Shown here: positions 1 to 6,913 of the stretch, piece by piece
Layout: each line of letters begins with the position of its first letter
Position numbering within the stretch: position 1 is the first letter of the stretch
From: Planctomycetota bacterium
Lineage (GTDB): Bacteria > Planctomycetota > UBA1135 > UBA2386
NCBI GenBank assembly: GCA_003235605.1
Contig: QJVU01000209.1
Coordinates: forward strand, 1-6,913
Length of the DNA stretch: 6,913 bases
Direction of reading: 5' to 3'
Program-made: the position numbers and the translations under genes
Notes under the pieces: model-generated
The model's input: the letters and a program-made list of their open reading frames with translations, nothing else
What the model was told of the DNA's origin: nothing
The model's database searches: none

Positions 1-16
1 ACACTATAGATAGTGG
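1..16. promoter_or_regulatory. NrdR box (operator of the ribonucleotide reductase repressor)
   Basis: The first 16 bases, ACACTATAGATAGTGG, match 14 of 16 positions of the NrdR-box consensus as I recall it (acaCwAyATaTwGtgt). They contain a perfect dyad: CACTAT at 2-7, a two-base spacer, and ATAGTG at 10-15. NrdR is the ATP/dATP-sensing zinc-ribbon repressor that controls ribonucleotide reductase genes in most bacteria. The site lies 174 bp upstream of the nrdJ start, which fits its expected target. NrdR boxes usually occur in pairs, so a second box may lie just left of the window. The TATAGA inside the box (5-10) could serve as a -10 element, which would let NrdR block the promoter; that last point is inference. 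Confidence 0.72.
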
Positions 17-98
17 CTCCCTCGGCCTCGGTCCGGATTCGGTCAGTCGAGGTCAGCAGTTGCAAAGGTCTGGTCTCCGGTGTCGTGGGGCGCGTCGG

Positions 99-112
99 GG
101 AGCTTCGGCTTC
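99..112 (+). other. small UUCG-capped hairpin in the nrdJ leader
   Basis: GGAGC (99-103) and GCTTC (108-112) can pair as a five-base-pair stem with one G-U pair around a TTCG loop. The loop is closed by C-G, which is the extra-stable cUUCGg tetraloop arrangement. It lies in the presumed untranslated leader, about 80 nt before the start codon. The stem is short, so chance occurrence in GC-rich DNA is quite possible. No T-run follows, so it is not an intrinsic terminator. Confidence 0.25.
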
Positions 113-122
113 GTCCGGCTTG

Positions 123-174
123 CCAGTCTGCTAGTTTCAGTTCGTCCGTTCCAGTTTGCTAGTTTGCTAGTTCG
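123..174 (+). repeat. imperfect direct repeat (28-nt period) in the nrdJ leader
   Basis: A unit at 123-144 (CCAGTCTGCTAGTTTCAG followed by TTCG) recurs at 151-174 as CCAGTTTGCTAGTTTGCTAG followed by TTCG. The copies differ by one substitution and a small change near the end. The second copy also contains the octamer TTTGCTAG twice in tandem (155-162 and 163-170). The repeat is clearly lower in GC than its surroundings and ends right before the ribosome binding site of nrdJ. It could be a tandem duplication in the leader or paired protein-binding sites; the sequence does not say which. Confidence 0.5.
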
Positions 175-177
175 AGA

Positions 178-183
178 GGGAGG
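178..183 (+). promoter_or_regulatory. ribosome binding site of nrdJ
   Basis: GGGAGG at 178-183 is a strong Shine-Dalgarno match, six bases before the GTG at 190. It supports the GTG as the start, as does the encoded N-terminus MRIQRRFT, which resembles the usual NrdJ N-terminus. Confidence 0.75.
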
Positions 184-189
184 CAGCTC

Positions 190-3108
190 GTGAGGATCCA
201 GCGGCGGTTCACGGAACAGGGAAAGTCCCCCTACGACAAGATCCCCTTCACCAGGCGCCGGTCGGAGATACGCAATCCCGACGGCAGCCTGGTCTTCCAG
301 CTCGAGGACATCCAGATCCCCGAGGGTTGGAGTCAGGTCGCCACCGACATCCTTGCCCAGAAGTACTTCCGCAAGGCCGGCGTTCCCCAGGTGGACGGTG
401 AGGGCAAGCCTGCAGTGGACGGGAAGGGTGAGCCGGTCCTGGGTGGTGAGACCGATGCCCGTCAGGTGTTCCACCGCCTCGCTGGCTGCTGGACCCACTG
501 GGGCAAGACCCACGGCTACTTCGACACCGAAACGGATGCCCAGACGTTCTACGACGAGCTCTGCCACATGCTTGCCGCCCAGCAGGCCGCTCCCAACTCG
601 CCCCAGTGGTTCAACACCGGCCTGCATTTCGCCTACGGCATCACGGGTCCGGCCCAGGGCCATCACTATGTGGATCCCGGGACCGGGCGCCTGCACAGGA
701 GCCGCAACGCCTACGAGCGGCCTCAGCCCCATGCATGCTTCATCCAGGCGGTCAGTGACGACCTCGTCAACGACGGCGGCATCATGGACCTGTGGACCCG
801 GGAAGCTCGGCTGTTCAAGTACGGCTCCGGGACAGGGACCAACTTCTCGCAGCTGCGGGCCGAGCACGAACCCCTTTCCGGGGGCGGCAGGTCGTCGGGC
901 CTGATGTCGTTCCTGCGGATCGGAGACCGCGCCGCGAGCGCGATCAAGTCCGGTGGCACCACCCGACGGGCCGCAAAGATGGTGTGCTTGGACCTGGACC
1001 ACCCCGATGTCGAGCAGTTCATCACCTGGAAGGTGACGGAGGAAGCCAAGGTCGCGTCCCTGGTGGCCGGCAGCCGCGCGGTGAAGCGCCACCTGCAGCG
1101 GGTGATCGACGCCTGTCACGTCGAGGGCAAGGTGGTCACCCGGGTCGCGGACAACCGCCCTCTGGCCAAGGCACTGCTCGAGGCCCGCGCAGCCTTCGTG
1201 CCCGAGGCCTACCTGCAACGGGCCCTGCAGCTGGCGGACCAAGGCTATCGGGCAATGGAGATAGCGGAGTACGACACCAATTGGGACAGCGAAGCGTACC
1301 TCACGGTCTCCGGCCAGAACTCCAACAACTCGGTGCGAATTCCCAACGACTTCTTCACGGCCCTGCGCGAGGGCGAGCCCTGGGAACTCCGCAACCGAAC
1401 CGACGGCAAGGTATGCCGACGCGTGAATGCCCGGGAGCTGTGGGACAAGATCGCGTTCTCCGCATGGGCGTGCGCCGACCCCGGCGTGCAGTTCGACACC
1501 ACGATCAACGAGTGGCACACCTGTCCCAACAACGGCCGCATCCACGCCAGCAACCCGTGCTCGGAGTACATGTTCCTGGACGACACCGCTTGCAACCTGG
1601 CGTCGATCAACCTGGGCAAGTTCCTGGGCGCGGACGGCAGCTTCGACATCGAAGGCTTCCGTCACGCCTGCCGGCTATGGACCATCGTCCTGGAGATCAG
1701 CGTGCTGATGGCCAGCTTCCCCAGCGCTTCCATCGCCGACAAGAGCTATCGCTTCCGCACCCTCGGCCTGGGCTACGCCAACCTGGGCACGATCCTGATG
1801 CGCAGGGGGATTCCCTATGCCTCGGAGGAGGCCTACGCCATCTGCGGCGCGATCTCCGCGATCATGACGGCCGAGGCCTACTCGACCTCTGCGGAGATGG
1901 CGGCGGAGCTGGGGCCCTTCCCCAACTACGAGGCCAACAAGGAGCCAATGCTGCGGGTCATCCGCAACCACCGCAGGGCCGCATACGCCGCCCCGGCGAG
2001 CGAGTACGAGGGCTTGAGCACGGTACCCGAGGGTATCGACGAGGGGCGCTGTCCCGGCCAGCTGCTGGCTGCCGCTCGGGAGTCCTGGGACCGGGCGCTC
2101 GCGCTGGGGGAACAACACGGCTACCGCAATGCCCAGACAACGGTGATCGCGCCGACCGGCACGATCGGCCTGGTGATGGACTGTGACACCACCGGCGTCG
2201 AGCCCGACTTCGCCCTGGTGAAGTTCAAGAAGCTCGCCGGGGGCGGCTACTTCAAGATCATCAACCAGAGTCTGCCGCCCGCGCTCAAGCAACTGGGCTA
2301 CACCGCAGCGCAGATCGATGACATCGTTGCCTACACCATCGGTCGCCGCACTCTGGCAGGCGCACCTGAGATCAACCACGAGACGCTCCTGGCCAAGGGC
2401 TTCAGCGATGCCGCCCTGCAGAAGGTCGAGGCCGCCCTGGACTCGGCCTTCGATGTCGACTTCGCTTTCAACAAGAACACCCTGGGCGAGACCTTCCTGA
2501 AGCAGGACCTCGGACTGACCGATGGTCAGCTCGCCGACTGGCGGTCGAGCATCCTCGAGCACCTGGGCTTCTCCAAGGAACAGGTGGCGGCCTGCAACGA
2601 CTGGGTCTGTGGGACGATGACAGTGGAGGGAGCACCGCACCTGCGGCCGGAGCACCTGCCGGTGTTCGACTGCGCCAACCGCTGCGGCCAGAAGGGCGTG
2701 CGCTTCATCCCCTTCGACGCGCACATCCACATGATGTCGGCGGCGCAGCCGTTCATCTCCGGCGCCATCAGCAAGACCATCAACATGCCCGCCGATGCGA
2801 CCGTCCGGGACGCGACGGCTCCAAGCTCTCGCAGCCCCTGCAGACGGCCATCAAGGACGGAGCCAGCGCCGTCGAGGAGTCACCCGTCACCACGATCATC
2901 GAGGTGGCGGAGAAGATCACCGAGCGGATCGTGCACCGCTACATCGCCCAGCGCCGGCGCCTACCGGACCGGCGTGGGGGCTACACGCAGAAGGCGGTTG
3001 TCGGCGGCCACAAGGTCTACCTGCGCACCGGGGAGTACCAGGACGGCACCCTGGGCGAGATCTTCCTCGACATGCACAAAGAGGGCGCCGCCTTCCGCAG
3101 CCTCATGA
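190..3108 (+). CDS. nrdJ: adenosylcobalamin-dependent (class II) ribonucleotide reductase NrdJ, N-terminal and catalytic part; frame lost after base 2805
   Basis: NrdJ reduces ribonucleotides to deoxyribonucleotides in the cytoplasm, using a thiyl radical made with adenosylcobalamin. It needs no oxygen and no separate radical subunit. The N-terminus MRIQRRFT, the segment [12 protein letters not shown] and the motif [12 protein letters not shown] are all typical of the long NrdJ form. By family comparison, Cys183 (HACFIQ) and Cys468 ([11 protein letters not shown]) should be the active-site redox pair. Asn455, Cys457 and Glu459 in NPCSE should be the radical cysteine and its catalytic neighbours. 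PTGTIG (655-660) followed by GVEPDFAL is the conserved loop near the substrate phosphate. Homology runs smoothly to [11 protein letters not shown], ending with Val872 at base 2805. After that the frame gives about 100 arginine- and serine-rich residues unrelated to the family, up to the stop at 3108. The true continuation is in another frame from 2811. About 20 conserved residues are missing at the junction, so the protein as given is probably inactive. Family identity is very secure. Confidence 0.93.
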   Translation: MRIQRRFTEQGKSPYDKIPFTRRRSEIRNPDGSLVFQLEDIQIPEGWSQVATDILAQKYFRKAGVPQVDGEGKPAVDGKGEPVLGGETDARQVFHRLAGCWTHWGKTHGYFDTETDAQTFYDELCHMLAAQQAAPNSPQWFNTGLHFAYGITGPAQGHHYVDPGTGRLHRSRNAYERPQPHACFIQAVSDDLVNDGGIMDLWTREARLFKYGSGTGTNFSQLRAEHEPLSGGGRSSGLMSFLRIGDRAASAIKSGGTTRRAAKMVCLDLDHPDVEQFITWKVTEEAKVASLVAGSRAVKRHLQRVIDACHVEGKVVTRVADNRPLAKALLEARAAFVPEAYLQRALQLADQGYRAMEIAEYDTNWDSEAYLTVSGQNSNNSVRIPNDFFTALREGEPWELRNRTDGKVCRRVNARELWDKIAFSAWACADPGVQFDTTINEWHTCPNNGRIHASNPCSEYMFLDDTACNLASINLGKFLGADGSFDIEGFRHACRLWTIVLEISVLMASFPSASIADKSYRFRTLGLGYANLGTILMRRGIPYASEEAYAICGAISAIMTAEAYSTSAEMAAELGPFPNYEANKEPMLRVIRNHRRAAYAAPASEYEGLSTVPEGIDEGRCPGQLLAAARESWDRALALGEQHGYRNAQTTVIAPTGTIGLVMDCDTTGVEPDFALVKFKKLAGGGYFKIINQSLPPALKQLGYTAAQIDDIVAYTIGRRTLAGAPEINHETLLAKGFSDAALQKVEAALDSAFDVDFAFNKNTLGETFLKQDLGLTDGQLADWRSSILEHLGFSKEQVAACNDWVCGTMTVEGAPHLRPEHLPVFDCANRCGQKGVRFIPFDAHIHMMSAAQPFISGAISKTINMPADATVRDATAPSSRSPCRRPSRTEPAPSRSHPSPRSSRWRRRSPSGSCTATSPSAGAYRTGVGATRRRRLSAATRSTCAPGSTRTAPWARSSSTCTKRAPPSAAS
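2806..2810 (+). other. nrdJ: junction of a deletion/frameshift in nrdJ
   Basis: Upstream, DATV ends at base 2805. Downstream, RDGSKLSQ begins at 2811 in a different frame. In intact NrdJ proteins these motifs are separated by about 21 residues, roughly 63 nt, including the conserved stretch around GLKANALY. Only five bases remain here, so about 58 nt appear to be missing, which is not a multiple of three. The retained sequence reads CGGGACGCGACGG, where CGGGACG and CGCGACG overlap as near-repeats. This fits a deletion between short similar sequences, or collapse during assembly. The size estimate comes from remembered family sequences. Confidence 0.8.
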
Positions 3109-3785
3109 ACTGCTTCGCCATCGCCGTCTCGCTCGGCCTGCAACACGGCGTGCCGCTCGAGGAGTTCGTGGACGCCTTCGTGTTCACGCGCTTCGAGCCG
3201 AACGGAGTGGTCAAGGGCCACAACAACATCAAGATGGTCACCTCGGTGATCGACTACGTGTTCCGCGAGCTGGCGATCTCGTATCTGGACCGCACCGACC
3301 TCTGCCAGGTACTGGACGAGGACCTGCTGAACACCACGACCGGCCAGGGTGACGAGCCCCAAGCCCGCGATCGGAGCAGTGAGCCGCGTGTCCCCCGGAA
3401 GGAGGGTCGACCCGACCGTGCCCCCCGCAGCTTCGGATTCGACCACAGCCACCACAAGAACCAGGCCAAGACCAACGGTGACAGCGGCGACAGCGGGGAA
3501 GCCAAGGCTCGCCGCAACGACCATGATGCCACCGCGAACGCCAAGGAGCTCACCATCGAAACAACCCTGGACCGGGCGGGCACCCTGGTGTTGGTGGACC
3601 CCGAGCTGCATTGGGAGGTGGACGGGCAGCGCCAGGATCGAGAGAAGCTGTTGTCCCTCCTGAGGGAGGCCCGCCTGAAGGGCTACGAGGGGGACCCCTG
3701 CAGCAGCTGCAACGCCTTCACCCTGGTACGCAACGGCACCTGCCTGAAGTGCCTGTCCTGCGGCACCACCAGCGGCTGCAGCTGA
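2811..3785 (+). CDS. nrdJ: NrdJ C-terminal part (barrel end, linker and cysteine-rich tail), out of frame with the N-terminal part
   Basis: This is the rest of nrdJ in a different frame. It starts with [10 protein letters not shown], which in intact homologues follows directly on the segment lost upstream. It continues through [35 protein letters not shown] and [21 protein letters not shown], all typical of NrdJ. A polar linker rich in Asp, Ser, His and Lys (about 3355-3540) leads to a C-terminal tail with six cysteines (codons at 3699, 3708, 3741, 3750, 3759 and 3777) arranged as CSSC, CLKC and CGTTSGC. In the family, this mobile tail carries the cysteines that re-reduce the active site and probably bind metal. 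GTG 2904 is the first usual start codon in this frame. It has no clear ribosome binding site and lies inside conserved sequence, so I read this as a fragment rather than an independent gene. The original full length would be about 1,215 residues, normal for the long NrdJ form. Confidence 0.88.
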   Translation, partial: RDGSKLSQPLQTAIKDGASAVEESPVTTIIEVAEKITERIVHRYIAQRRRLPDRRGGYTQKAVVGGHKVYLRTGEYQDGTLGEIFLDMHKEGAAFRSLMNCFAIAVSLGLQHGVPLEEFVDAFVFTRFEPNGVVKGHNNIKMVTSVIDYVFRELAISYLDRTDLCQVLDEDLLNTTTGQGDEPQARDRSSEPRVPRKEGRPDRAPRSFGFDHSHHKNQAKTNGDSGDSGEAKARRNDHDATANAKELTIETTLDRAGTLVLVDPELHWEVDGQRQDREKLLSLLREARLKGYEGDPCSSCNAFTLVRNGTCLKCLSCGTTSGCS

Positions 3786-4168
3786 GGCCGTCCGGTCCAC
3801 CGTTTGCTGCAACAGCTGCGATGCGCAGTGGCAAGCGGGGGCCTGGACCCAGCCGTTGCCCGGCGCTAGCACCTCCTGGAACGCATACATTGGCTGCGGA
3901 CTGGACCCTGGTGCCTTGCTTTGCCCTGCGTATCGCTCTGAGTCCAGCCTCCCCTGCCATCGGCGGATCGATGTCGGTTCGTCGACGGCCCATCACGAAG
4001 TGATGAGCTGCGCGCGGAGATGAGTTTCACGTGGATCGCTGTCGGGGTTTTCCACGAGAAAAAAACGGTGCCGCCGCGCCGATGACAACGATGCCCTAGG
4101 AACCCGGGCCAACAATACTTCACGGCTCCTCCCGGCGCTGACGATGCTGCCCCCACACGCAGCAGGGA
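3786..4168. other. intergenic region without a supported gene
   Basis: This stretch separates the nrdJ stop from the lipoprotein start. None of its open frames has recognisable protein features or a good ribosome binding site. Small inverted repeats follow the nrdJ stop (GCTG-CAA-CAGC at 3806-3816 and CTGCG-ATG-CGCAG at 3816-3828), but no T-run follows them, so I cannot call a terminator. I found no pair of promoter hexamers with sensible spacing. A seven-base A-run lies at 4059-4065. The lipoprotein gene very probably has its own promoter here, but I cannot place it. Confidence 0.5.
4025..4061. repeat. imperfect inverted repeat upstream of the lipoprotein gene
   Basis: TTTCACGTGG (4025-4034) pairs with CCACGAGAAA (4052-4061) at nine of ten positions around a 17-base loop. 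The only mismatch is A4029 against A4057. An A-run follows on the + strand. On the - strand the matching T-run would come before the hairpin, so it is not an intrinsic terminator in either direction. It could be an operator or a structured RNA segment in front of the lipoprotein gene. Function is unknown. Confidence 0.4.
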
Positions 4169-4169
4169 G
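4164..4169 (+). promoter_or_regulatory. ribosome binding site deciding the lipoprotein start
   Basis: AGGGAG at 4164-4169 lies eight bases before TTG 4178, an ideal distance. The alternative start GTG 4169 overlaps this element by one base and would have almost no spacing. The TTG is therefore the better start, despite being the rarer codon. Both are in the same frame and differ by three residues. Confidence 0.55.
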
Positions 4170-4177
4170 TGAGCATC

Positions 4178-6913
4178 TTGAGGGAGAGAACGGGGAGACC
4201 TTGGGTTCAGTTGTTGTTCCCGCTTGTCTTTCCGCTGCTGCTCCCGGGGTGCGGCGGTTCCGGTGGCTCGGCCACTACCGGCCGTTCCAGCACCCAGCCC
4301 CTCCCGCCGAGCCTGAGCCTCGTCACCCACCAGCCAGCAGACGGAGAGAACCAGATTGCCACGGATGCCCGGGTGTTCCTGCGTCTGGATGGAGTCCTGG
4401 TCCAGAGTTGTCTTACCGACGGGCTGACCGGTCTCGTGGAGCGCCAGAGCGGCCAACAAGTGCCAGGCAGCTTCTATCTGCTGGAAGGGGGCCATGTCGT
4501 TGAGTTCCGCCCCACGGAGCCTCTGCGCCGGGAGACGTGGTACACCTTCCAGGTTTCGCCGCTCCTCTGCGACGTCAACGGCAGACTCCTGGAAGAGGCG
4601 GCAACCTTCTCCTTCTACACCGTGGACGAGACCCCCCCCGCCGTAACCGGCGCGTCCATCTCGGATCAGGCACGGGGGGTCTCGCGCACACCGATCCTGG
4701 ACATCACCTTCACCGAAGAACTGGATCGCGAATCCGCCCTGGGCACTGCGGTGCTGCTGGACGACGAGGGTGGCCGGCCCTTTCCTCTGCAACTGCGCGT
4801 CCTGAAGAACGTCCTGACGGTCTCTCCCCTGGGAAACCTGGCGGGCAGCACGACCTACCGACTGCGCGCGGTCGCGGGGGACAATGGCGTCAGGGACGTG
4901 GCCCAGAACCCGCTGCAGCAGCCCTGGTCGCTCCGTTTCGAAACCGACGCCGACACTGCGCCGCCAACGGTGCTTGCCGGGTGGCCTGTGCGGTCGGAAT
5001 CGGCTTCGCCACTGATCCAGCCGCGGTTCCTGTTCAGCGAGTCCATGGATCCGGACAGCATCCAAAAGGCCGCGTTCGACTTCTTCAACGACAAGGGCGG
5101 CAAAGTCGACTACGAGGCGGTCGCTTCCGAGGACCGACGCACCATCCGGATCGTCCCCAAACAACGCCTCGCCTACGGCCGCAGCTACTCCATCGCGGTC
5201 CTGAGAGGATCCGGGTCCATCACCGACCTGAGCGGCCTGAGCCTCGGCAACACCGGCGCTGTCTCCTTCACCGTGGGCGGCGACGATGAGGCTCCGAGAG
5301 TCAAGGGGACGGTGCCAGCCAACAACCAAGCCAAGGTATCGCTGAACGTGCAGCCCGTGATCACCTTCGACGAGGCCGTCGACCTGGGCAGCATCAACGA
5401 GAAGTCGGTCCTCCTCAGCGACGGTGAGAACGCGCTGCCGATGACCATGACCCTGCAGAACAGCGAGACCGAGCTGTTGCTGGTGCCCGCCAAGAACCTG
5501 CTGCCTGGGCAACGCTACAGATTGACCCTTGTCGGCGGCCCGTTCGGGATTCGCGACATGGCCGGGAACTTCCTGGCAGAAGACGAAGCGATCGAGTTCA
5601 CCGCCAGCACCGATGGGTCCCTGCCGACGGTGGTCGTTTCCCCGACAAGCGGCAGCACGGTGGTGGCCCGAGGCGCCCGGCTGACCGCAGCCTTCGACGA
5701 CGTGCTGGACCCTGAAACCGTGAACACCGGTACGGTCATCGTGACCGGGCAGTCGTACGAGCAGGTAGCGGGCAAGGTCAGCTTGCACGAGAGCGGGCGC
5801 ATCGTGATCTTCGAGCCGGCGCAGCCGTGGACACCGGGTATCTGGTACACCCTGACGCTCCGGCATGGTCCCCAAGGGATCCGCAAGCTCAGCGGCAACT
5901 GGTCTACCCAGCCCATCTCCACCTTCTTCAAGGCTACCGGGGATGCGGACACCACGCCGCCCGTGGTGGAGGTGACCATCAACAGCATCGGCGTGCGCCG
6001 TCAGAGAGATCTCACGCTGCCGCCGGCTGGCTTCGACCTGAACGTCTTCGCCGAAGATGCCGCGCGCTACGACCTGGACCTGGCCACCCTCAAGATCGAG
6101 ATCGCCGGACCCGGAGAGACACCCAGGGTTGCCGATGTCCTGCGCGACGCGCTCATCGGCCGCGATGGCCTGCGGTACAACTTGCCCGCGGACCTGGCGC
6201 TGGTGCCGGGCGAATACACCCTGACAGCCAGCGTGGCTGATCTGGCTGGCAACGTCGGCAAGTCCGAGTCGCTGCCGTTTCGGGTCGCTGAACCCGACGC
6301 CTATGCCCTGCCGCTGGAGCAGACCGAGGTGGTGTGGGTGCGCTTCGACCTGGACCGCGACGAGAACGGCCGCTCCGACTTCGAGGATGACCTGCTGAAG
6401 CTCGGTCTGACGGCCGAAGGCGACCCCGCCGGGACCAACGGCTACATGATCGACCTGGTACGCGATGGCATCATCCGTCAGGCCCACACGTTGTTCGAGC
6501 GCCGGCCCACCGGCGGCCGCACCGGCCCGGACTCCATCGGTGTCCTGGTGACGCCCCACGAGCCCCGCGGCGTCCCCTTCTCGCAGATCGCCTGTGGCGG
6601 CCTCGACCCGAACGGCAAGGTAGGCCGCAAGTACGGCGACAAGTCCACCGGGGTCCTCGGGCGAGCCTTCTTTGACTACCGCAACGCGCTGCGCACCGAC
6701 TTGAACGTCAGCACCAGCCCGGGCCTGGGGGTCTTCGGCGGCGAGATGTTCCTGTTCCAGGCAGAGATCCACCAGGAGCTCTACCCTCAGTACGTGACTG
6801 CGTTCGCGCGCCGGTTCCTCAAGCTGGTGCCGGAGATGGGCGGCACCCCCGTGGGCAAGGGCTATCTGGACAAGAAGATCCTCTCTCCCGGGTTCGACAT
6901 CGACACGGCGGGC
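4178..6913 (+). CDS. large lipoprotein with tandem SbsA-like Ig domains and an unassigned C-terminal domain (3' end beyond window)
   Basis: The frame is open from the stop at 4139 to the window edge, giving at least 912 residues. The N-terminus has Arg residues (2, 4, 7), a hydrophobic stretch (about 9-22) and a lipobox ending LLPGC with Cys25, so it should be exported and lipid-anchored by signal peptidase II. A Gly/Ser/Thr-rich linker (26-44) follows. Five tandem domains of about 110 residues come next: about 48-156, 157-265, 266-375, 376-485 and 486-597. They end in related motifs (DETPPAV, DTAPPTV, DDEAPRV, DGSLPTV, DTTPPVV). Most carry a late D-x-(A/S/N)-G-N/L motif such as DMAGNFLA or DLSGLSLG, typical of SbsA/Big_5-type bacterial Ig domains. 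Domain 1 holds Cys78 and Cys131, a possible disulfide. Residues 598-705 look like a different Ig-like fold, ending ADLAGNVGKS. Residues 726-737 form an EF-hand-like calcium loop. Residues from about 740 belong to no family I can name. The likely role is as a surface or periplasmic adhesion or scaffold protein; that is inference from domains only. Confidence 0.85.
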   Translation, partial: MRERTGRPWVQLLFPLVFPLLLPGCGGSGGSATTGRSSTQPLPPSLSLVTHQPADGENQIATDARVFLRLDGVLVQSCLTDGLTGLVERQSGQQVPGSFYLLEGGHVVEFRPTEPLRRETWYTFQVSPLLCDVNGRLLEEAATFSFYTVDETPPAVTGASISDQARGVSRTPILDITFTEELDRESALGTAVLLDDEGGRPFPLQLRVLKNVLTVSPLGNLAGSTTYRLRAVAGDNGVRDVAQNPLQQPWSLRFETDADTAPPTVLAGWPVRSESASPLIQPRFLFSESMDPDSIQKAAFDFFNDKGGKVDYEAVASEDRRTIRIVPKQRLAYGRSYSIAVLRGSGSITDLSGLSLGNTGAVSFTVGGDDEAPRVKGTVPANNQAKVSLNVQPVITFDEAVDLGSINEKSVLLSDGENALPMTMTLQNSETELLLVPAKNLLPGQRYRLTLVGGPFGIRDMAGNFLAEDEAIEFTASTDGSLPTVVVSPTSGSTVVARGARLTAAFDDVLDPETVNTGTVIVTGQSYEQVAGKVSLHESGRIVIFEPAQPWTPGIWYTLTLRHGPQGIRKLSGNWSTQPISTFFKATGDADTTPPVVEVTINSIGVRRQRDLTLPPAGFDLNVFAEDAARYDLDLATLKIEIAGPGETPRVADVLRDALIGRDGLRYNLPADLALVPGEYTLTASVADLAGNVGKSESLPFRVAEPDAYALPLEQTEVVWVRFDLDRDENGRSDFEDDLLKLGLTAEGDPAGTNGYMIDLVRDGIIRQAHTLFERRPTGGRTGPDSIGVLVTPHEPRGVPFSQIACGGLDPNGKVGRKYGDKSTGVLGRAFFDYRNALRTDLNVSTSPGLGVFGGEMFLFQAEIHQELYPQYVTAFARRFLKLVPEMGGTPVGKGYLDKKILSPGFDIDTAG
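6353..6388 (+). other. EF-hand-like calcium-binding loop within the lipoprotein
   Basis: The encoded segment DRDENGRSDFED fits the pattern D-x-D-x-N-G-x-x-D-x-x-D/E of EF-hand-like and thrombospondin type 3 loops. Acidic or amide ligands fall at positions 1, 3, 5, 9 and 12. It sits at the boundary between the last Ig-like domain and the C-terminal domain, a common place for calcium-stiffened linkers in exported bacterial proteins. Calcium binding itself is inferred from the motif. Confidence 0.55.

Noticed and set aside
17..189. Cobalamin riboswitch in the nrdJ leader
   Set aside because: I see no B12-box-like core and the leader is short for this riboswitch class.
43..1665. Minus-strand open frame of 540 codons antisense to nrdJ
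   Set aside because: The + strand over these bases encodes unmistakable NrdJ sequence; the minus translation resembles nothing and has shadow-like composition.
792..2186. Plus-strand open frame of 464 codons in another frame within nrdJ
   Set aside because: It overlaps the conserved NrdJ frame entirely and its translation is Arg/Gly/Pro-rich, typical of a shifted frame.
1675..2730. Minus-strand open frame of 351 codons antisense to nrdJ
   Set aside because: Same reason: it lies wholly opposite conserved NrdJ catalytic sequence.
2806..3108. Programmed ribosomal frameshift explaining the nrdJ split
   Set aside because: There is no slippery heptamer at the junction, and about 20 conserved residues are absent, which a frameshift could not restore.
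3806..3828. Intrinsic terminator after nrdJ
   Set aside because: The stems are only four and five base pairs, they overlap each other, and no T-run follows.
4082..4119. Promoter for the lipoprotein gene (ATGACA at 4082-4087 with AATACT at 4114-4119)
   Set aside because: The hexamers are 26 bases apart, well beyond the usual 16-18, and the -10 match is weak.
4537..5289. Plus-strand open frame of 250 codons within the lipoprotein gene
   Set aside because: It is a shifted-frame reading, Arg/Pro/His-rich and without motifs, lying inside the Ig-repeat coding frame.
3866..6772. Minus-strand open frame of 968 codons antisense to the lipoprotein gene
   Set aside because: Its translation is rich in Gly, Ala, Val, Gln and Arg with no recognisable domain or motif. 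The opposite + frame has a signal peptide, lipobox and repeated Ig domains. Long antisense frames are expected opposite GC-rich genes.

Overview
The window is GC-rich (roughly two thirds G+C by eye), with GTG and TTG starts and very strong third-position GC bias. It suggests a Gram-negative-type bacterium, because it carries an exported lipoprotein with bacterial Ig-like repeats. The long class II ribonucleotide reductase and the Ig-repeat lipoprotein would fit Planctomycetota, Myxococcota or a related deep lineage; the sequence alone does not settle this. All genes I support are on the + strand. Long minus-strand open frames exist but look like antisense shadows of GC-rich genes.

Left part (1-3785): positions 1-16 carry a near-consensus NrdR box, the operator of the ribonucleotide-reductase repressor NrdR. 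A leader of about 170 nt follows, with an imperfect 28-nt direct repeat and a small UUCG-capped hairpin. Then comes nrdJ, the adenosylcobalamin-dependent (class II) ribonucleotide reductase, from GTG 190 to TGA 3785. It aligns with the long NrdJ form along its whole length except around 2805-2811. There, about 20 normally conserved residues are missing and the reading frame shifts. As given, the gene is split into an N-terminal part (homologous over 190-2805, then out-of-frame translation to 3108) and a C-terminal part (2811-3785). Either the gene is broken or the assembly has lost about 58 bases.

Middle (3786-4168): about 380 nt with no supported gene. It holds an imperfect inverted repeat and no convincing terminator or promoter.

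Right part (4178-6913, open at the right edge): a large lipoprotein gene starting at TTG 4178 (or GTG 4169). It encodes a signal peptide with a lipobox cysteine, five tandem SbsA-like Ig domains of about 110 residues, a sixth diverged Ig-like domain, an EF-hand-like calcium loop and the start of an unassigned C-terminal domain. No stop is reached in the window.

The two genes have no evident functional link: one supplies deoxyribonucleotides in the cytoplasm, the other encodes a surface or periplasmic protein. I see no mobile element, CRISPR array, tRNA or rRNA. The points most worth checking are the nrdJ lesion with its operator and the unnamed C-terminal domain of the lipoprotein.
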